A stretch of 64,000 nt of DNA from Fusobacterium nucleatum_L (GCF_050231725.1 NZ_CP077172.1:868001-932000), one strand, 5' to 3'; shown: positions 16,342 through 25,571, numbered from the stretch's first letter. The notes: generated by a model not told the origin, from the sequence alone. Numbers and translations: made by a program.

Positions 16342-17088
16342 TTAGAAATTTTTTCTAGTAAAAATTAAATTTTTATCATCAGATAAGCTTCTACTAAGAC
16401 TGTATCCATCTATTTCAATTTTTCCTATATCTTCTAAGTTATCTAACTGATTTTTTACAAGATAATTTAAAAATTTTCCTCTAGCTTTTTTACTATACGT
16501 ACTCACAGACTTAAATTTTCCCTCTTTTTCTTCTTTAAAATCAAGATTAACCATATTAATTTGTTTAGTATCTATCATCTTTGAAAATTCACCAGAAGCC
16601 AAATTTAATAATATTTCATCTTTATCAAGAAGACTTAAAATATATTCATTTATATCTTCTTTCCAAAAGTTATATAGACCTTTATCTATCACTGACATAG
16701 TCATATCCAATCTATATTTCTTTAATAAATCAAAAGCATATGAAAGTCCATAAAGTGCAGACAAAATAAGAAGATTACTCTGTAAATATCTTAAAGATTC
16801 TATCGAATAATCTTCTAACTCTAATTCTTTAAATGAAACTCCATAATACATCGATATAGCAGGAATAGATTTTAGCTTTTCATATTCCTGTATATTTCTG
16901 TATGTATTATCAAGTAATTCCCCTTTTAATTTCATTATATTTTCTATTTTATCTATTGATTTTTCTTTTAAAATTTTGATTAAATTTCCAGTTTTATTTT
17001 TAAATCTAGACTCTGTAAATTCTACTTTCTTATTCTTAAAAATATTTTCTTCTCTCATTTCTTTACTTGGAGAAAATATTATTTTCAT
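16342..17088 (-). CDS. yaaA: YaaA family peroxide-stress protein
   Basis: This 248-residue DUF328 protein has the family N-terminus KIIFSPSKEM and the conserved C-terminal segment with NMVNLDFKEEKEGKFKSVSTYSKKARG (key residues S-K-K-A-R-G). In E. coli the homologue limits free iron and DNA damage during peroxide stress, and its biochemical activity is DNA binding. I start at the ATG at 17088, one base after the hutD stop, because the conserved sequence begins there; a start at 17148 would overlap hutD. It is probably co-transcribed with hutD. Confidence 0.88.
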   Translation of the reverse strand: MKIIFSPSKEMREENIFKNKKVEFTESRFKNKTGNLIKILKEKSIDKIENIMKLKGELLDNTYRNIQEYEKLKSIPAISMYYGVSFKELELEDYSIESLRYLQSNLLILSALYGLSYAFDLLKKYRLDMTMSVIDKGLYNFWKEDINEYILSLLDKDEILLNLASGEFSKMIDTKQINMVNLDFKEEKEGKFKSVSTYSKKARGKFLNYLVKNQLDNLEDIGKIEIDGYSLSRSLSDDKNLIFTRKNF

Positions 17089-17089
17089 C

Positions 17090-17647
17090 TTATTGATCCC
17101 ATTCCTTAATAAATCCATAGTATATTTTTGGATTATTTCCAAAAACATCTAATATATTATCATCTGTTATGTAAAAATCTTCTGTCTCTAAATCTGTTCC
17201 ATTTACAGTAATTTTCCCATCAATAACATACAAAAAGACAACTGTACTATCTTTTTCAAGGTGCAGTCTACATTTAGATCTTATCTGTCTATAATATAGA
17301 TCTCCTCTTATCCCTTTTAACATTAAGTTAAAATCTCTAAATTTTCCCCAGGAATATGTTTCCCAATCTCCTTTAAATCTGTCTATTTGATAATCTTCCA
17401 TATCCACATCATAATGATCTGTATGTTGAAGTTTCATCTCTCCAGATAATTTCGAAATATACCTTTCTACTCCTGGCAAACTTGTAAACAGTGATTTTTC
17501 TCCATTATTTGTAGTTGCAACACTTATCCTAGCCTTAAAAATTCTATCTGCATAGCTCGAATCTTCAGGGTATATAAAAATTTCATTTGTTGTTCCTCCT
17601 GCCCATACAGAAATCTTCCAATCATCTTTTTTTATAACCTTATTCAT
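17090..17647 (-). CDS. HutD/Ves family cupin-like protein
   Basis: This 185-residue protein has the HutD/Ves pattern: KKDDWKISVWAGGTTNEIFIYPE at the N-terminus (W-x-GGTT-E-I core) and a later LPGVERYISKLSGEM turn, typical of the two-cupin fold. HutD is linked to histidine use in some bacteria, but no hut genes are nearby, so the substrate is unknown. It has a strong GGAGG ribosome site and is followed directly by yaaA. Confidence 0.85.
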   Translation of the reverse strand: MNKVIKKDDWKISVWAGGTTNEIFIYPEDSSYADRIFKARISVATTNNGEKSLFTSLPGVERYISKLSGEMKLQHTDHYDVDMEDYQIDRFKGDWETYSWGKFRDFNLMLKGIRGDLYYRQIRSKCRLHLEKDSTVVFLYVIDGKITVNGTDLETEDFYITDDNILDVFGNNPKIYYGFIKEWDQ

Positions 17648-17731
17648 TTTCTACCCTCCTGTTGCAAATCATTTTTTATTTTTCCTTATGTCTAGATGAT
17701 ACACCTTTTTTTACTTTTTTACAACAATAAA

Positions 17732-17765
17732 AAAAGAACTGTTTCAAATTAGAAACAGTTCTTTT
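17732..17765 (-). terminator. Terminator of the pyk-eno unit
   Basis: Stem AAAAGAACTGTTTC/GAAACAGTTCTTTT, 14 bp with a 6-base loop, 8 bases beyond the enolase stop. A and T runs on both sides make it potentially bidirectional. Confidence 0.9.
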
Positions 17766-17772
17766 ATCTAAA

Positions 17773-19077
17773 TTATTTCTTTATATTATAGAAAACATTT
17801 TTTCCATTGTATTGAGCAACAGATCCTAATTCTTCTTCAATTCTTAATAATTGGTTATATTTAGCCATTCTATCTGTTCTTGAAGTTGAACCAGTTTTAA
17901 TTTGTCCTGCATTAGTTGCAACAGCAACATCAGCTATTGTTGCATCTTCTGTTTCTCCTGATCTATGAGATACAACTGCAGTGTATCCTGCTCTTTTTGC
18001 CATTTCTATTGCATCTAAAGTTTCAGTTAATGAACCTATTTGATTTAATTTTATAAGAATAGAGTTTCCTGCTCCTAATTCTATTCCTTTTTTCAATCTT
18101 TCAGTATTAGTTACGAATAAGTCATCTCCAACTATTTGAACTTTATCTCCTATCGCTTTAGTTAGTTTTACCCAACCATCCCAGTCATCTTCACCTAATC
18201 CATCTTCTATTGAAACTATTGGATATTTATTTATTAATTCTTCATACCATTTAACCATTTCATCAGTAGTTCTTATAACTCCACCTTCTCTTTTGAAATG
18301 ATATTCGTATTTTCCATTTACTTCTTTACAGAATTCACTTGAAGCAGCATCTAAAGCGAAAGTGATATCTTTTCCTAATTCATATCCTGCAGCCTTAACA
18401 GCTTCACTGATTAAAGCTAAAGCTCCTTCAGTTCCTTGTATTTTTGATGGAGCATATCCTCCTTCATTTCCAACGTTTGTTGAATCTCCATTAGCTTTTA
18501 AAATTTTTCCTAAGTGATGGAAAATTTCTGCTCCCATTCTCATAGCTTCTTGGAAAGATTTTGCTCCAACTGGTTGTATCATAAATTCTTGTAAGTCAAC
18601 AGCTGAGTCAGCATGTGCTCCTCCATTTAAAATATTCATCATAGGTAAAGGTAATTCTTTTGCATTTACTCCACCTAAATATTTATATAGAGGTTGCCCT
18701 AAAGCTTCTGCAGCAGCTTTTGCAACAGCAAGAGATACACCTAATATAGCATTGGCTCCTAGTCTTCCCTTGTTAGGAGTTCCATCTAATTCTATCATTG
18801 TTTTATCTATAGCTACTTGATTTAAAGCATCCATTCCTAAAAGAGCTTCTCTGATTTCTGTGTTTACATTGTTTACAGCCTTTAAAACTCCTTTTCCTAA
18901 ATATCTTGATTTATCTTCATCTCTTAGCTCAACTGCTTCATGGCTTCCTGTTGAAGCTCCTGATGGAACAGCTGCTCTTCCTTTTGCTCCACATTCTAAT
19001 ACAACATCTACTTCTACTGTAGGATTTCCTCTTGAGTCTAAAATTTCTCTTCCTATTACTTCTACTATACCTGTCAT
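17773..19077 (-). CDS. eno: Enolase
   Basis: This glycolytic enzyme converts 2-phosphoglycerate to phosphoenolpyruvate. It has 434 residues, the standard length, with the N-terminal GREILDSRGNPTVEVDV, the catalytic acidic residues in SIEDGLGEDDWDGW and the ILIKLNQIGSLTET signature. It has a strong AAGGAGG ribosome site. It lies 25 bases after pyruvate kinase and ends in a strong terminator, so the two last steps of lower glycolysis are co-expressed. Confidence 0.98.
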   Translation of the reverse strand: MTGIVEVIGREILDSRGNPTVEVDVVLECGAKGRAAVPSGASTGSHEAVELRDEDKSRYLGKGVLKAVNNVNTEIREALLGMDALNQVAIDKTMIELDGTPNKGRLGANAILGVSLAVAKAAAEALGQPLYKYLGGVNAKELPLPMMNILNGGAHADSAVDLQEFMIQPVGAKSFQEAMRMGAEIFHHLGKILKANGDSTNVGNEGGYAPSKIQGTEGALALISEAVKAAGYELGKDITFALDAASSEFCKEVNGKYEYHFKREGGVIRTTDEMVKWYEELINKYPIVSIEDGLGEDDWDGWVKLTKAIGDKVQIVGDDLFVTNTERLKKGIELGAGNSILIKLNQIGSLTETLDAIEMAKRAGYTAVVSHRSGETEDATIADVAVATNAGQIKTGSTSRTDRMAKYNQLLRIEEELGSVAQYNGKNVFYNIKK

Positions 19078-19102
19078 TACATTCCTCCTTTTAAATTAAA
19101 AA

Positions 19103-20521
19103 CTATGCTTTTACTTGTATAACTTTAATCGAGTTTGTTGTTCCTTGTATGAATACACTTTCTCCACAAGTTGCTATAATTATATCATTATTTTCAACTA
19201 AATTTAATTTTTTTGCAACAGATTCTGCTAAAATGAAGAATTCTTCTAAAGTTCTTGGTGTTGCATCCACATATGGAATTACTCCTCTAGATAGAACTAA
19301 TTGATTTGCAGTTTTTTCATTATTAGTTATTGCTAAAATGTTTGCCTTAGGGAAATATCTTCTCATATCTCTTGCAGCTCTTCCTGATTCTGTTCCAACA
19401 ACTATAAGTTTTGCATTTAATCTTCCACTTATATCAGCACTTCCTTCTGCTACAGCGGAAGTTATATCATGTTTATTTACAACTCCTTCTACATAAAATG
19501 CTGGTATTGTAGCATCAACTTTTTTAGCTATCTTGTGCATAACATCAACTGCTGCTAATGGATACTTCCCTTTTGCAGTTTCTCCTGAAAGCATTACTGC
19601 ATCAGTACCATCTAGTATTGCATTGGCAACGTCATTTGCTTCTGCTCTTGTAGGTCTTGGATTCTTAATCATTGAATCTAACATTTGAGTTGCTGTAATT
19701 ACAGGTTTTCCTGCTCTGTTACATTTTCTTATCATCATTTTTTGTGCACAAGGAACTTCTTCAACAGGAATTTCCACTCCTAAGTCTCCTCTTGCTACCA
19801 TTATACCATCAGATTCTGCTAAAATTTCATCAAAATTATCAAGTCCTTCTTGGCTTTCTATTTTAGAAATAATTTGTATTCTTTCTCCACCATTTTCTTT
19901 AAGAACTTTTCTAACTTGTCTTACATCATCAGCCTTTCTAATAAATGATGCAGCTACAAAATCTATATTGTTTTGACATCCAAATTTTAAATCTTCGATA
20001 TCTTTTGGAGATAATGCTGGTAAGTTAACTGAAACATTAGGTAAATTTATACCTTTCTTTTGACCTAAATCTCCATTATTTTTAGCTATACAAACAACTT
20101 CATTTCCTTTTATTTCTATAACATTTAGTTCAATTAAACCATCATCAACAAGAACCATATCTCCAACTTTTAAATCTTTTGCAAAATTTTCATAAGTTAC
20201 AGCTACTCTTTCACTATTTCCAACAACTGATTGATCTGTTGTAAAAGTAAATTTTTGCCCAGCTTTAATGCTTACATCTTTTCCATCCTCTAAAGTCATT
20301 GTTCTTATTTCTGGACCCTTAGTATCAAGTAATATCCCAGCTCTAATTCCAGTTTCAGACATAGCTTGTCTAAAATTCTTTAACCTTGTTCCATGTTCTT
20401 CATAATCACCATGAGAGAAATTTAATCTCATAACATTCATCCCTCTATTTAGTAATTCCTTTAAAGTTTCTACTGATTCAGTCACAGGACCAATAGTACA
20501 AACTATTTTTGTTTTTTTCAA
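19103..20521 (-). CDS. pyk: Pyruvate kinase
   Basis: This enzyme makes pyruvate and ATP from phosphoenolpyruvate. It has 472 residues with KTKIVCTIGP at the start, the catalytic MVARGDLGVEIP segment, GTDAVMLSGETAKGKYP and the C-terminal allosteric domain. The start is a TTG at 20521, eight bases after GAGG. The GTG at 20530 lies inside the ribosome site and would add three unmatched residues. A consensus promoter is at 20557-20585. Confidence 0.97.
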   Translation of the reverse strand: MKKTKIVCTIGPVTESVETLKELLNRGMNVMRLNFSHGDYEEHGTRLKNFRQAMSETGIRAGILLDTKGPEIRTMTLEDGKDVSIKAGQKFTFTTDQSVVGNSERVAVTYENFAKDLKVGDMVLVDDGLIELNVIEIKGNEVVCIAKNNGDLGQKKGINLPNVSVNLPALSPKDIEDLKFGCQNNIDFVAASFIRKADDVRQVRKVLKENGGERIQIISKIESQEGLDNFDEILAESDGIMVARGDLGVEIPVEEVPCAQKMMIRKCNRAGKPVITATQMLDSMIKNPRPTRAEANDVANAILDGTDAVMLSGETAKGKYPLAAVDVMHKIAKKVDATIPAFYVEGVVNKHDITSAVAEGSADISGRLNAKLIVVGTESGRAARDMRRYFPKANILAITNNEKTANQLVLSRGVIPYVDATPRTLEEFFILAESVAKKLNLVENNDIIIATCGESVFIQGTTNSIKVIQVKA

Positions 20522-20556
20522 ACTTCTCACCTCATAAATTTATTTAACTCCGTTTA

Positions 20557-20585
20557 ATTTTATAACAATATCTAATATTTATCAA
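20557..20585 (-). promoter_or_regulatory. Promoter of pyk-eno
   Basis: Minus-strand TTGATA (20580-20585), 17-base spacer, TAAAAT (20557-20562). Confidence 0.7.
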
Positions 20586-20627
20586 GAAAATTAAAGGTTA
20601 TTTTTTGTGCAAAATTGTATAAAAAAA

Positions 20628-20649
20628 ACATTAATGTAAACATTAATGT
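20628..20649 (-). terminator. Terminator of the 14-gene tRNA cluster
   Basis: Minus-strand perfect 10-bp stem ACATTAATGT/ACATTAATGT with a short loop is followed by eight T, just after tRNA-Met. Confidence 0.88.
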
Positions 20650-20663
20650 CTTATTGTCGGTAA

Positions 20664-20740
20664 TGGTGCCTAGGAATGGATTCGAACCATCGACCGTACG
20701 GGTATGAACCGTATGCTCTAGCCAACTGAGCTACCTAGGC
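20664..20740 (-). tRNA. tRNA-Met (CAT)
   Basis: Acceptor GCCTAGG/CCTAGGC, anticodon loop TTCATAC (CAT), encoded CCA. It lacks the three G:C pairs of initiator tRNA. Elongator Met is most likely; Ile2 with a modified C cannot be excluded. Confidence 0.9.
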
Positions 20741-20744
20741 ATAA

Positions 20745-20821
20745 TGGTGGAGATAAGCGGGATCGAACCGCTGACCTACGCAGTGCAAGTGCGTCGCTCT
20801 CCCAAACTGAGCTATATCCCC
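20745..20821 (-). tRNA. tRNA-Ala (TGC)
   Basis: Minus-strand cloverleaf with a GGGGATA acceptor, anticodon loop CTTGCAC (TGC) and encoded CCA. Confidence 0.94.
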
Positions 20822-20839
20822 ATATGTAATATATAATTT

Positions 20840-20915
20840 TGGAGCGGGAAACGAGGCTCGAACTCGCGACCCTAACCTTGGCAAGGTTATGCTCTACCAA
20901 CTGAGCTATTCCCGC
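20840..20915 (-). tRNA. tRNA-Gly (GCC)
   Basis: Minus-strand cloverleaf with GCGGGAA/TTCCCGC acceptor, anticodon loop TTGCCAA (GCC) and encoded CCA. Confidence 0.95.
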
Positions 20916-20931
20916 AAGATTTTTTTGAACG

Positions 20932-21015
20932 TGGTGCGGAGAGAGAGACTTGAACTCTCACGTCTGGGACACTAGATCCTAAGTCTAGCGCGTCTGCCAA
21001 TTCCGCCATCCCCGC
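20932..21015 (-). tRNA. tRNA-Leu (TAG)
   Basis: Class II tRNA with a variable arm, 84 bases including CCA, anticodon TAG. It is almost identical to 31273-31356, with one D-loop difference. Confidence 0.95.
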
Positions 21016-21034
21016 ATATATTCGATTATTTTAC

Positions 21035-21110
<76 letters not shown>

Positions 21111-21118
21111 GTAGATAA

Positions 21119-21195
21119 TGGCGGGAGTGACGAGGCTCGAACTCGCGACCTCCTGCGTGACAGGCAGGCGCTCTAACCAACTGAGCTACACCCCC
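21119..21195 (-). tRNA. tRNA-Asp (GTC), copy 1
   Basis: Acceptor GGGGGTG/CACTCCC with one G-U pair, anticodon loop CTGTCAC (GTC), encoded CCA. Identical by eye to 21755-21831. Confidence 0.95.
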
Positions 21196-21202
21196 ATTCC
21201 TA

Positions 21203-21278
21203 TGGTGGTCACAATAGGACTTGAACCTATGACCCCCTGCTTGTAAGGCAGGTGCTCTCCCAACTGAGCTATGCGACC
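21203..21278 (-). tRNA. tRNA-Val (TAC), copy 1
   Basis: Acceptor GGTCGCA/TGTGACC, anticodon loop CTTACAA (TAC), encoded CCA. Identical by eye to 21839-21914. Confidence 0.95.
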
Positions 21279-21282
21279 ATAA

Positions 21283-21357
21283 TGGTACCCCGTAGGGGAA
21301 TTGAACCCCTGTTTCCAGAGTGAAAATCTGATGTCCTAACCACTGAACGAACGGGGC
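21283..21357 (-). tRNA. tRNA-Glu (TTC)
   Basis: Acceptor GCCCCGT/ACGGGGT, anticodon loop TTTTCAC (TTC), encoded CCA. Confidence 0.95.
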
Positions 21358-21364
21358 TTACTTT

Positions 21365-21440
21365 TGGTGCGTCATACAGGGGTCGAACCTGTGACCTCCT
21401 GATTAAGAGTCAGATGCTCTACCAACTGAGCTAATGACGC
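21365..21440 (-). tRNA. tRNA-Lys (CTT)
   Basis: Acceptor GCGTCAT/ATGACGC, anticodon loop CTCTTAA (CTT), encoded CCA. The TTT isoacceptor is at 31368-31443. Confidence 0.95.
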
Positions 21441-21448
21441 ATATATTT

Positions 21449-21526
<78 letters not shown>

Positions 21527-21535
21527 CGCTTTACT

Positions 21536-21564
21536 ATATTATCATAATAAGTTTATTATGTCAA
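21536..21564 (-). promoter_or_regulatory. Internal promoter in the tRNA cluster
   Basis: Minus-strand TTGACA (21559-21564), 17-base spacer, TAATAT (21536-21541), in the only gap of about 50 bases inside the cluster. It would drive the ten genes from Gly(TCC) to Met separately from Val-Asp-Phe-Cys. Confidence 0.75.
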
Positions 21565-21576
21565 TTATTTTTTTAT

Positions 21577-21650
21577 TGGAGGCGACGACCAGATTTGAAC
21601 TGGTGATGGAGATTTTGCAGACCTCTGCCTTACCGCTTGGCGACGTCGCC
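21577..21650 (-). tRNA. tRNA-Cys (GCA)
   Basis: Acceptor GGCGACG/CGTCGCC, anticodon loop CTGCAAA (GCA), encoded CCA. Confidence 0.95.
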
Positions 21651-21667
21651 ATTTGTTAAAAAATAAA

Positions 21668-21743
21668 TGGTGCCCAGAGGCGGAATCGAACCACCGACAC
21701 GGGGATTTTCAGTCCCCTGCTCTACCGACTGAGCTATCTGGGC
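21668..21743 (-). tRNA. tRNA-Phe (GAA)
   Basis: Acceptor GCCCAGA/TCTGGGC, anticodon loop CTGAAAA (GAA), encoded CCA. Confidence 0.95.
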
Positions 21744-21754
21744 ATTTTTTGGAG

Positions 21755-21831
21755 TGGCGGGAGTGACGAGGCTCGAACTCGCGACCTCCTGCGTGACAGG
21801 CAGGCGCTCTAACCAACTGAGCTACACCCCC
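21755..21831 (-). tRNA. tRNA-Asp (GTC), copy 2
   Basis: Same sequence as 21119-21195. With the following Val gene and the 7-base spacer it forms a roughly 160-base direct repeat. Confidence 0.95.
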
Positions 21832-21838
21832 ATTCCTA

Positions 21839-21914
21839 TGGTGGTCACAATAGGACTTGAACCTATGACCCCCTGCTTGTAAGGCAGGTGCTCTCCCAAC
21901 TGAGCTATGCGACC
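21839..21914 (-). tRNA. tRNA-Val (TAC), copy 2
   Basis: Same sequence as 21203-21278. It is the first gene of the cluster. Confidence 0.95.
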
Positions 21915-21931
21915 ATCACTGATACTTTATT

Positions 21932-21960
21932 AATATAACATACTTTTTTAATTTTAGCAA
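21932..21960 (-). promoter_or_regulatory. Main promoter of the 14-gene tRNA cluster
   Basis: Minus-strand TTGCTA (21955-21960), 17-base spacer, TATATT (21932-21937), 18 bases before tRNA-Val. Confidence 0.65.
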
Positions 21961-21990
21961 ATTTTTTTTTATAAAATTTAATTTTTTCAA

Positions 21991-22734
21991 TTAATATCCC
22001 AATTTTAACGTAGTTCCATCAACAGCTATACCCTTTGATTGAGATATAGAAATTTTTTGATCTGCTGAAAAACCTATCGTTTCTCCATCTTGTAATATTA
22101 CATCAGAAGTTATAACATAATCTGCAATACCTTGTAAGAAATAGTAAATATCTTCTGGACTTTGTGAACTTGATATTATTTCCATTTCTTTTTTGCCAAA
22201 GCCTTCCATCCCATAAGTATAAGCATTTATTTTCCCATCTTCTGAGCCATACAATCCAATAAATATCATATTTTCAACTGGGAACATATCATTTTCTTCA
22301 TAATATTCTGTAAAATCCCTATACATCTCTGGATTCATAACTGTTCCTAATACATTAATTCCAGTACAGTTTTCTTGTTTTGTAAGTGCCGACACAATTT
22401 TCGTATATAATTTTGCTCCGTCTACTAAATTAGGTTCTCCTAAAAGTGAAACTATTATATGTGCCTTGTGTTCTTCTGCAACTTTTGTTGCATCTTCCCA
22501 TCTATAATTTGTTTTGGCACTTTCTACTGCTTCATTATTTGGAATAGGAGCAGGCATTAAAGCAACAGCTACTGTTATACCATTAACATCTCCAACTAAC
22601 ATATCTTGCTCTTTATTTTCTTCACCTAAATTTAATTTAACTTTCCAATCTTCTTTCAAATCTTTTAAGAATTTATCTCTATCAAACTTAGCTTCATTTA
22701 ATAGTATAAAACCTGTAAATGCACTAGTACTCAT
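21991..22734 (-). CDS. DUF4261 domain protein
   Basis: This is a 247-residue soluble protein with the DUF4261 pattern: an N-terminal FILLNEAKFDRDKFLKDL helix, the AVALMPAPIPNNEAVESAKTNYRW-type central stretch (core P-A-P-I-P) and AHIIVSLLG. The family is widespread in bacteria with no established activity. I start at the ATG at 22734 because GGAGG lies five bases upstream; the earlier ATG at 22746 contains that ribosome site within its first codons. It sits alone between the tRNA cluster and the ispH-rpsA fusion. Confidence 0.82.
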   Translation of the reverse strand: MSTSAFTGFILLNEAKFDRDKFLKDLKEDWKVKLNLGEENKEQDMLVGDVNGITVAVALMPAPIPNNEAVESAKTNYRWEDATKVAEEHKAHIIVSLLGEPNLVDGAKLYTKIVSALTKQENCTGINVLGTVMNPEMYRDFTEYYEENDMFPVENMIFIGLYGSEDGKINAYTYGMEGFGKKEMEIISSSQSPEDIYYFLQGIADYVITSDVILQDGETIGFSADQKISISQSKGIAVDGTTLKLGY

Positions 22735-22812
22735 TATTCCTCCCAAAATATTAGGCTGTGCAAATTATTATCAATTAATTTGCAACAGCCTTTTAATATT
22801 ACTTAAAAATTA

Positions 22813-25296
22813 TTATTCTTCTGAAGATGAAGTTGAGTATTTTTCAATTTGTTCTCTTTCTTCTCTTTTTTCTTCTTCGATTTCTATTTTCTTAATAGAT
22901 AATTTTATTTTTTGAGTTTCTTTATTTACTTCAACAACTTGTGCTTTTACAACATCTCCTTCATTAAATTTATCTCTTATATTTTTAATAAATTCTTTAG
23001 AAGCAAATTGTGTAGGAATAAATCCATCTATTCCTTTTATCAATTCAATAAACAATCCAAAATCTGCAACAGTTTTAATTTTCTTTTCTACTGTTGTACC
23101 AACTTTGTATTCTTCCATAGCATGTTCCCAAGGACTTTTTCTTAAAGCTTTTAAACTTCCTTTAATCTTTTTGTCATTTAAGTCAAGTTCAGTTATTTTT
23201 AATTCAACTTCATTTCCAATTTCAAATTTAGGTGTTTCTTCTCCTATCCAATTGTAATCTGAACTATGAACAAAAGCGTCTATTCCACTTGCTATTTCAA
23301 CAAATATTCCAAATGGTTTTACTTCAACAACTTTTCCTTTGATAACTGTATCAACAGCAAAATCTTTTTCAGCATTTTCCCAAGGGTTAGCTACTAATTG
23401 TTTTATTCCTAATTTTAATTTTCTATCTTCTGGGTGTAAATCTGTTATTCTAACTTTTACTTTTTCCCCTTCTTTTACATATTCTCCCACATTAACTTTC
23501 TTTTTAGTCCAGCTAAAGTCAGAAATATGTACAAGTCCTTCTATACCTGGTTTAATTTCAACAAAAGCACCATAAGGTAGAACTTTTGTAACTGTTCCTT
23601 CAACTTCATCATCAACTTTAAATTCCTTAGCAACAGTTGCCCATGGATCTTCTTCTAATTGTTTAATTGATAATTTAACATTTCTTTTTGTTTCATCTAA
23701 TAGAACAACAACTGCTTTAATTTTATCTCCAACTTTATACATATCAGATAATTTGTCTAATCTTTTCCAAGATACTTCAGAAATATGTATAAATCCTTTT
23801 AAAGCATTTATATCAACTGCTAAACCAAAATCTAAAACTTCTGTCACAACACAATCCACAGTTTGTCCAACTACTAAATCAGCAAATTCTTTTTCTTGTT
23901 CTGCTACTCTAATATCTTTTACTGAATAAGTGATTTTCTTATTCTTTTTATCTTTTGGGTCTACTTTAATATCTTTTACTATAACTTGTATCTTTTTACC
24001 TACAACTTTTTCTTCATTATCAGTGATTTCTGAAAGTGAATTAGGTAAGAATCCAGAGTGTAATAAAGCTTGTACTAAGTATCCTCCTTTTATTTTCTTT
24101 GTAATTGTTGCATCTAAAATAGTTCTATTTTTAAATGCTTCTTCTATTTTTTCCCAATTTTCTTCTACTTCAATTTTTCTTCTTGATGCAGTGATATATT
24201 CTTGGTCGTCATCTTCTTCTAAAAGTCCTGTTATCAAAACTTCTACTACATCTCCAACTTTATGACCTTTTAATTCTTCTGTTCTTACTCTTACTGCCGT
24301 TCTTTCTCCAGGAACATCAAGATATGAGAAGTTTTGATCCATAGATTCTATAGTTCCTTCTACTCTTTTGTCTTGGTTTGGTAGGAATCCTTCTAACATT
24401 TCTAAGAATTCATTTTGGTTTTCATTTACATTAGGCATTTTATATATCCCCCTTATTTTTTTTTCTATATTCATTATTGTTTCTTCTGGTGTTGAAGCTC
24501 CAGCGGTAATTCCTATTACCTCTTTATCTCTAAAAATATTTAAATCTAATTGCTCCTCATTTTCAACAAGGTAACTATTTTCATTTAATTTTTTAGAAAT
24601 TTCATATAATTTTTTTGTGTTTGAGCTTTTTGTATCTCCAACTATTATCATCAAATCAACTTTTAAAGCTAAGTCCTCAACTGCCTTTTGTCTAACAGCT
24701 GTTGCTCCACATATTTTATCAAAAATTTCTACATTTTTATAATTTTCTTTAAAATATCTTTTAATTTCCTCAAATTTCTTTTTATTTAAAGTTGTTTGAG
24801 TTGATAATAGATAAGTTTTGTTTAAATCTATTTTTAATCTGCTTATTTCTTCAAAGCTTTCAAATATTTGGATATCATCAGCAAAAGATATAATTCCTTT
24901 TACTTCAGGATGATTTTTATCACCTACAAACAGAATACTATAGCCATTTTTATTTGCTAGTTCTACCTCTTGCCTTATCTTATTAACAAATATACATGTG
25001 GCATCAAAGACTTTAACTCCTCTCTCTTTCAATTTTTCATGAATATTTTTAGAAGTCCCATGTGCTCTTATGACCACTATGTCATTTTCTTTTAAGTTAT
25101 CTTTATCTTCAAGTAATTCTTCTTCTGTTACAAGCTCAAATCCTTTTTGTTTCATATCCTCTACAACCTGTTTGTTATGAACAAGCATTCCTAGAATATA
25201 TTTTTTCCCTTTTTCCTCTGTTAAAGAGTTACAAACATTTATGGCTTCCAAAACTCCAAAGCAAAATCCCATATGTTTTGCTCTAATAATCTCCAT
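22813..25296 (-). CDS. ispH: IspH-S1 fusion: HMBPP reductase plus ribosomal protein S1
   Basis: This 827-residue fusion has two parts. Residues 1 to about 285 are IspH, the [4Fe-4S] enzyme making IPP/DMAPP in the MEP pathway. The three cluster cysteines are in MGFCFG, DATCIFVN and KICGATA, and substrate residues are in LVHNK, RAHGTS and STQTTL. Residues from about 305 are six S1 RNA-binding repeats, the first degenerate, the others showing FGLAVDI/YGAFVEI/FGIFVEI/FGLFIEL cores followed by HIS. Such fusions are known from Fusobacteria and clostridia. IspF of the same pathway is encoded at 27984-28466. It lies 5 bases after an HPr gene. Confidence 0.96.
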   Translation of the reverse strand: MEIIRAKHMGFCFGVLEAINVCNSLTEEKGKKYILGMLVHNKQVVEDMKQKGFELVTEEELLEDKDNLKENDIVVIRAHGTSKNIHEKLKERGVKVFDATCIFVNKIRQEVELANKNGYSILFVGDKNHPEVKGIISFADDIQIFESFEEISRLKIDLNKTYLLSTQTTLNKKKFEEIKRYFKENYKNVEIFDKICGATAVRQKAVEDLALKVDLMIIVGDTKSSNTKKLYEISKKLNENSYLVENEEQLDLNIFRDKEVIGITAGASTPEETIMNIEKKIRGIYKMPNVNENQNEFLEMLEGFLPNQDKRVEGTIESMDQNFSYLDVPGERTAVRVRTEELKGHKVGDVVEVLITGLLEEDDDQEYITASRRKIEVEENWEKIEEAFKNRTILDATITKKIKGGYLVQALLHSGFLPNSLSEITDNEEKVVGKKIQVIVKDIKVDPKDKKNKKITYSVKDIRVAEQEKEFADLVVGQTVDCVVTEVLDFGLAVDINALKGFIHISEVSWKRLDKLSDMYKVGDKIKAVVVLLDETKRNVKLSIKQLEEDPWATVAKEFKVDDEVEGTVTKVLPYGAFVEIKPGIEGLVHISDFSWTKKKVNVGEYVKEGEKVKVRITDLHPEDRKLKLGIKQLVANPWENAEKDFAVDTVIKGKVVEVKPFGIFVEIASGIDAFVHSSDYNWIGEETPKFEIGNEVELKITELDLNDKKIKGSLKALRKSPWEHAMEEYKVGTTVEKKIKTVADFGLFIELIKGIDGFIPTQFASKEFIKNIRDKFNEGDVVKAQVVEVNKETQKIKLSIKKIEIEEEKREEREQIEKYSTSSSEE

Positions 25297-25301
25297 ATGT
25301 T

Positions 25302-25571
25302 TTACTCCTCATTAAATCTTTTAACTTCTATTAAATCTACTAGCTCTTCAAGCATAGTATCTTCATCTGGACCATCTGCTATCAATTCAAGTTCTCTTCC
25401 TTCTTCTGCTGCTAAAAGCATAAGTCCCATAATACTCTTACCATTTACAGTTTCATCTTCCGATTTCACTGTAATGTCAGAATCATATTTTGTGACTAAT
25501 TGCACAAACAACGATGAAGGTCTTGCATGTAGTCCTTTCTTATTTTTTATATGTACTTTTACTGATTTCAT
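25302..25571 (-). CDS. HPr-family phosphocarrier (paralogue 1)
   Basis: This is an 89-residue PTS HPr fold. His15 lies in GLHARPSS, the site phosphorylated by enzyme I, and Ser46 in GKSIMGLM is the regulatory-site position. The ATG at 25571 has AAGGGG at good spacing; the preceding TTG is not needed. It is not next to ptsI but directly precedes ispH-S1, with a 5-base gap, so it may act in regulation rather than bulk sugar transport. The ptsI-linked HPr is at 34256-34519. Confidence 0.92.
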   Translation of the reverse strand: MKSVKVHIKNKKGLHARPSSLFVQLVTKYDSDITVKSEDETVNGKSIMGLMLLAAEEGRELELIADGPDEDTMLEELVDLIEVKRFNEE

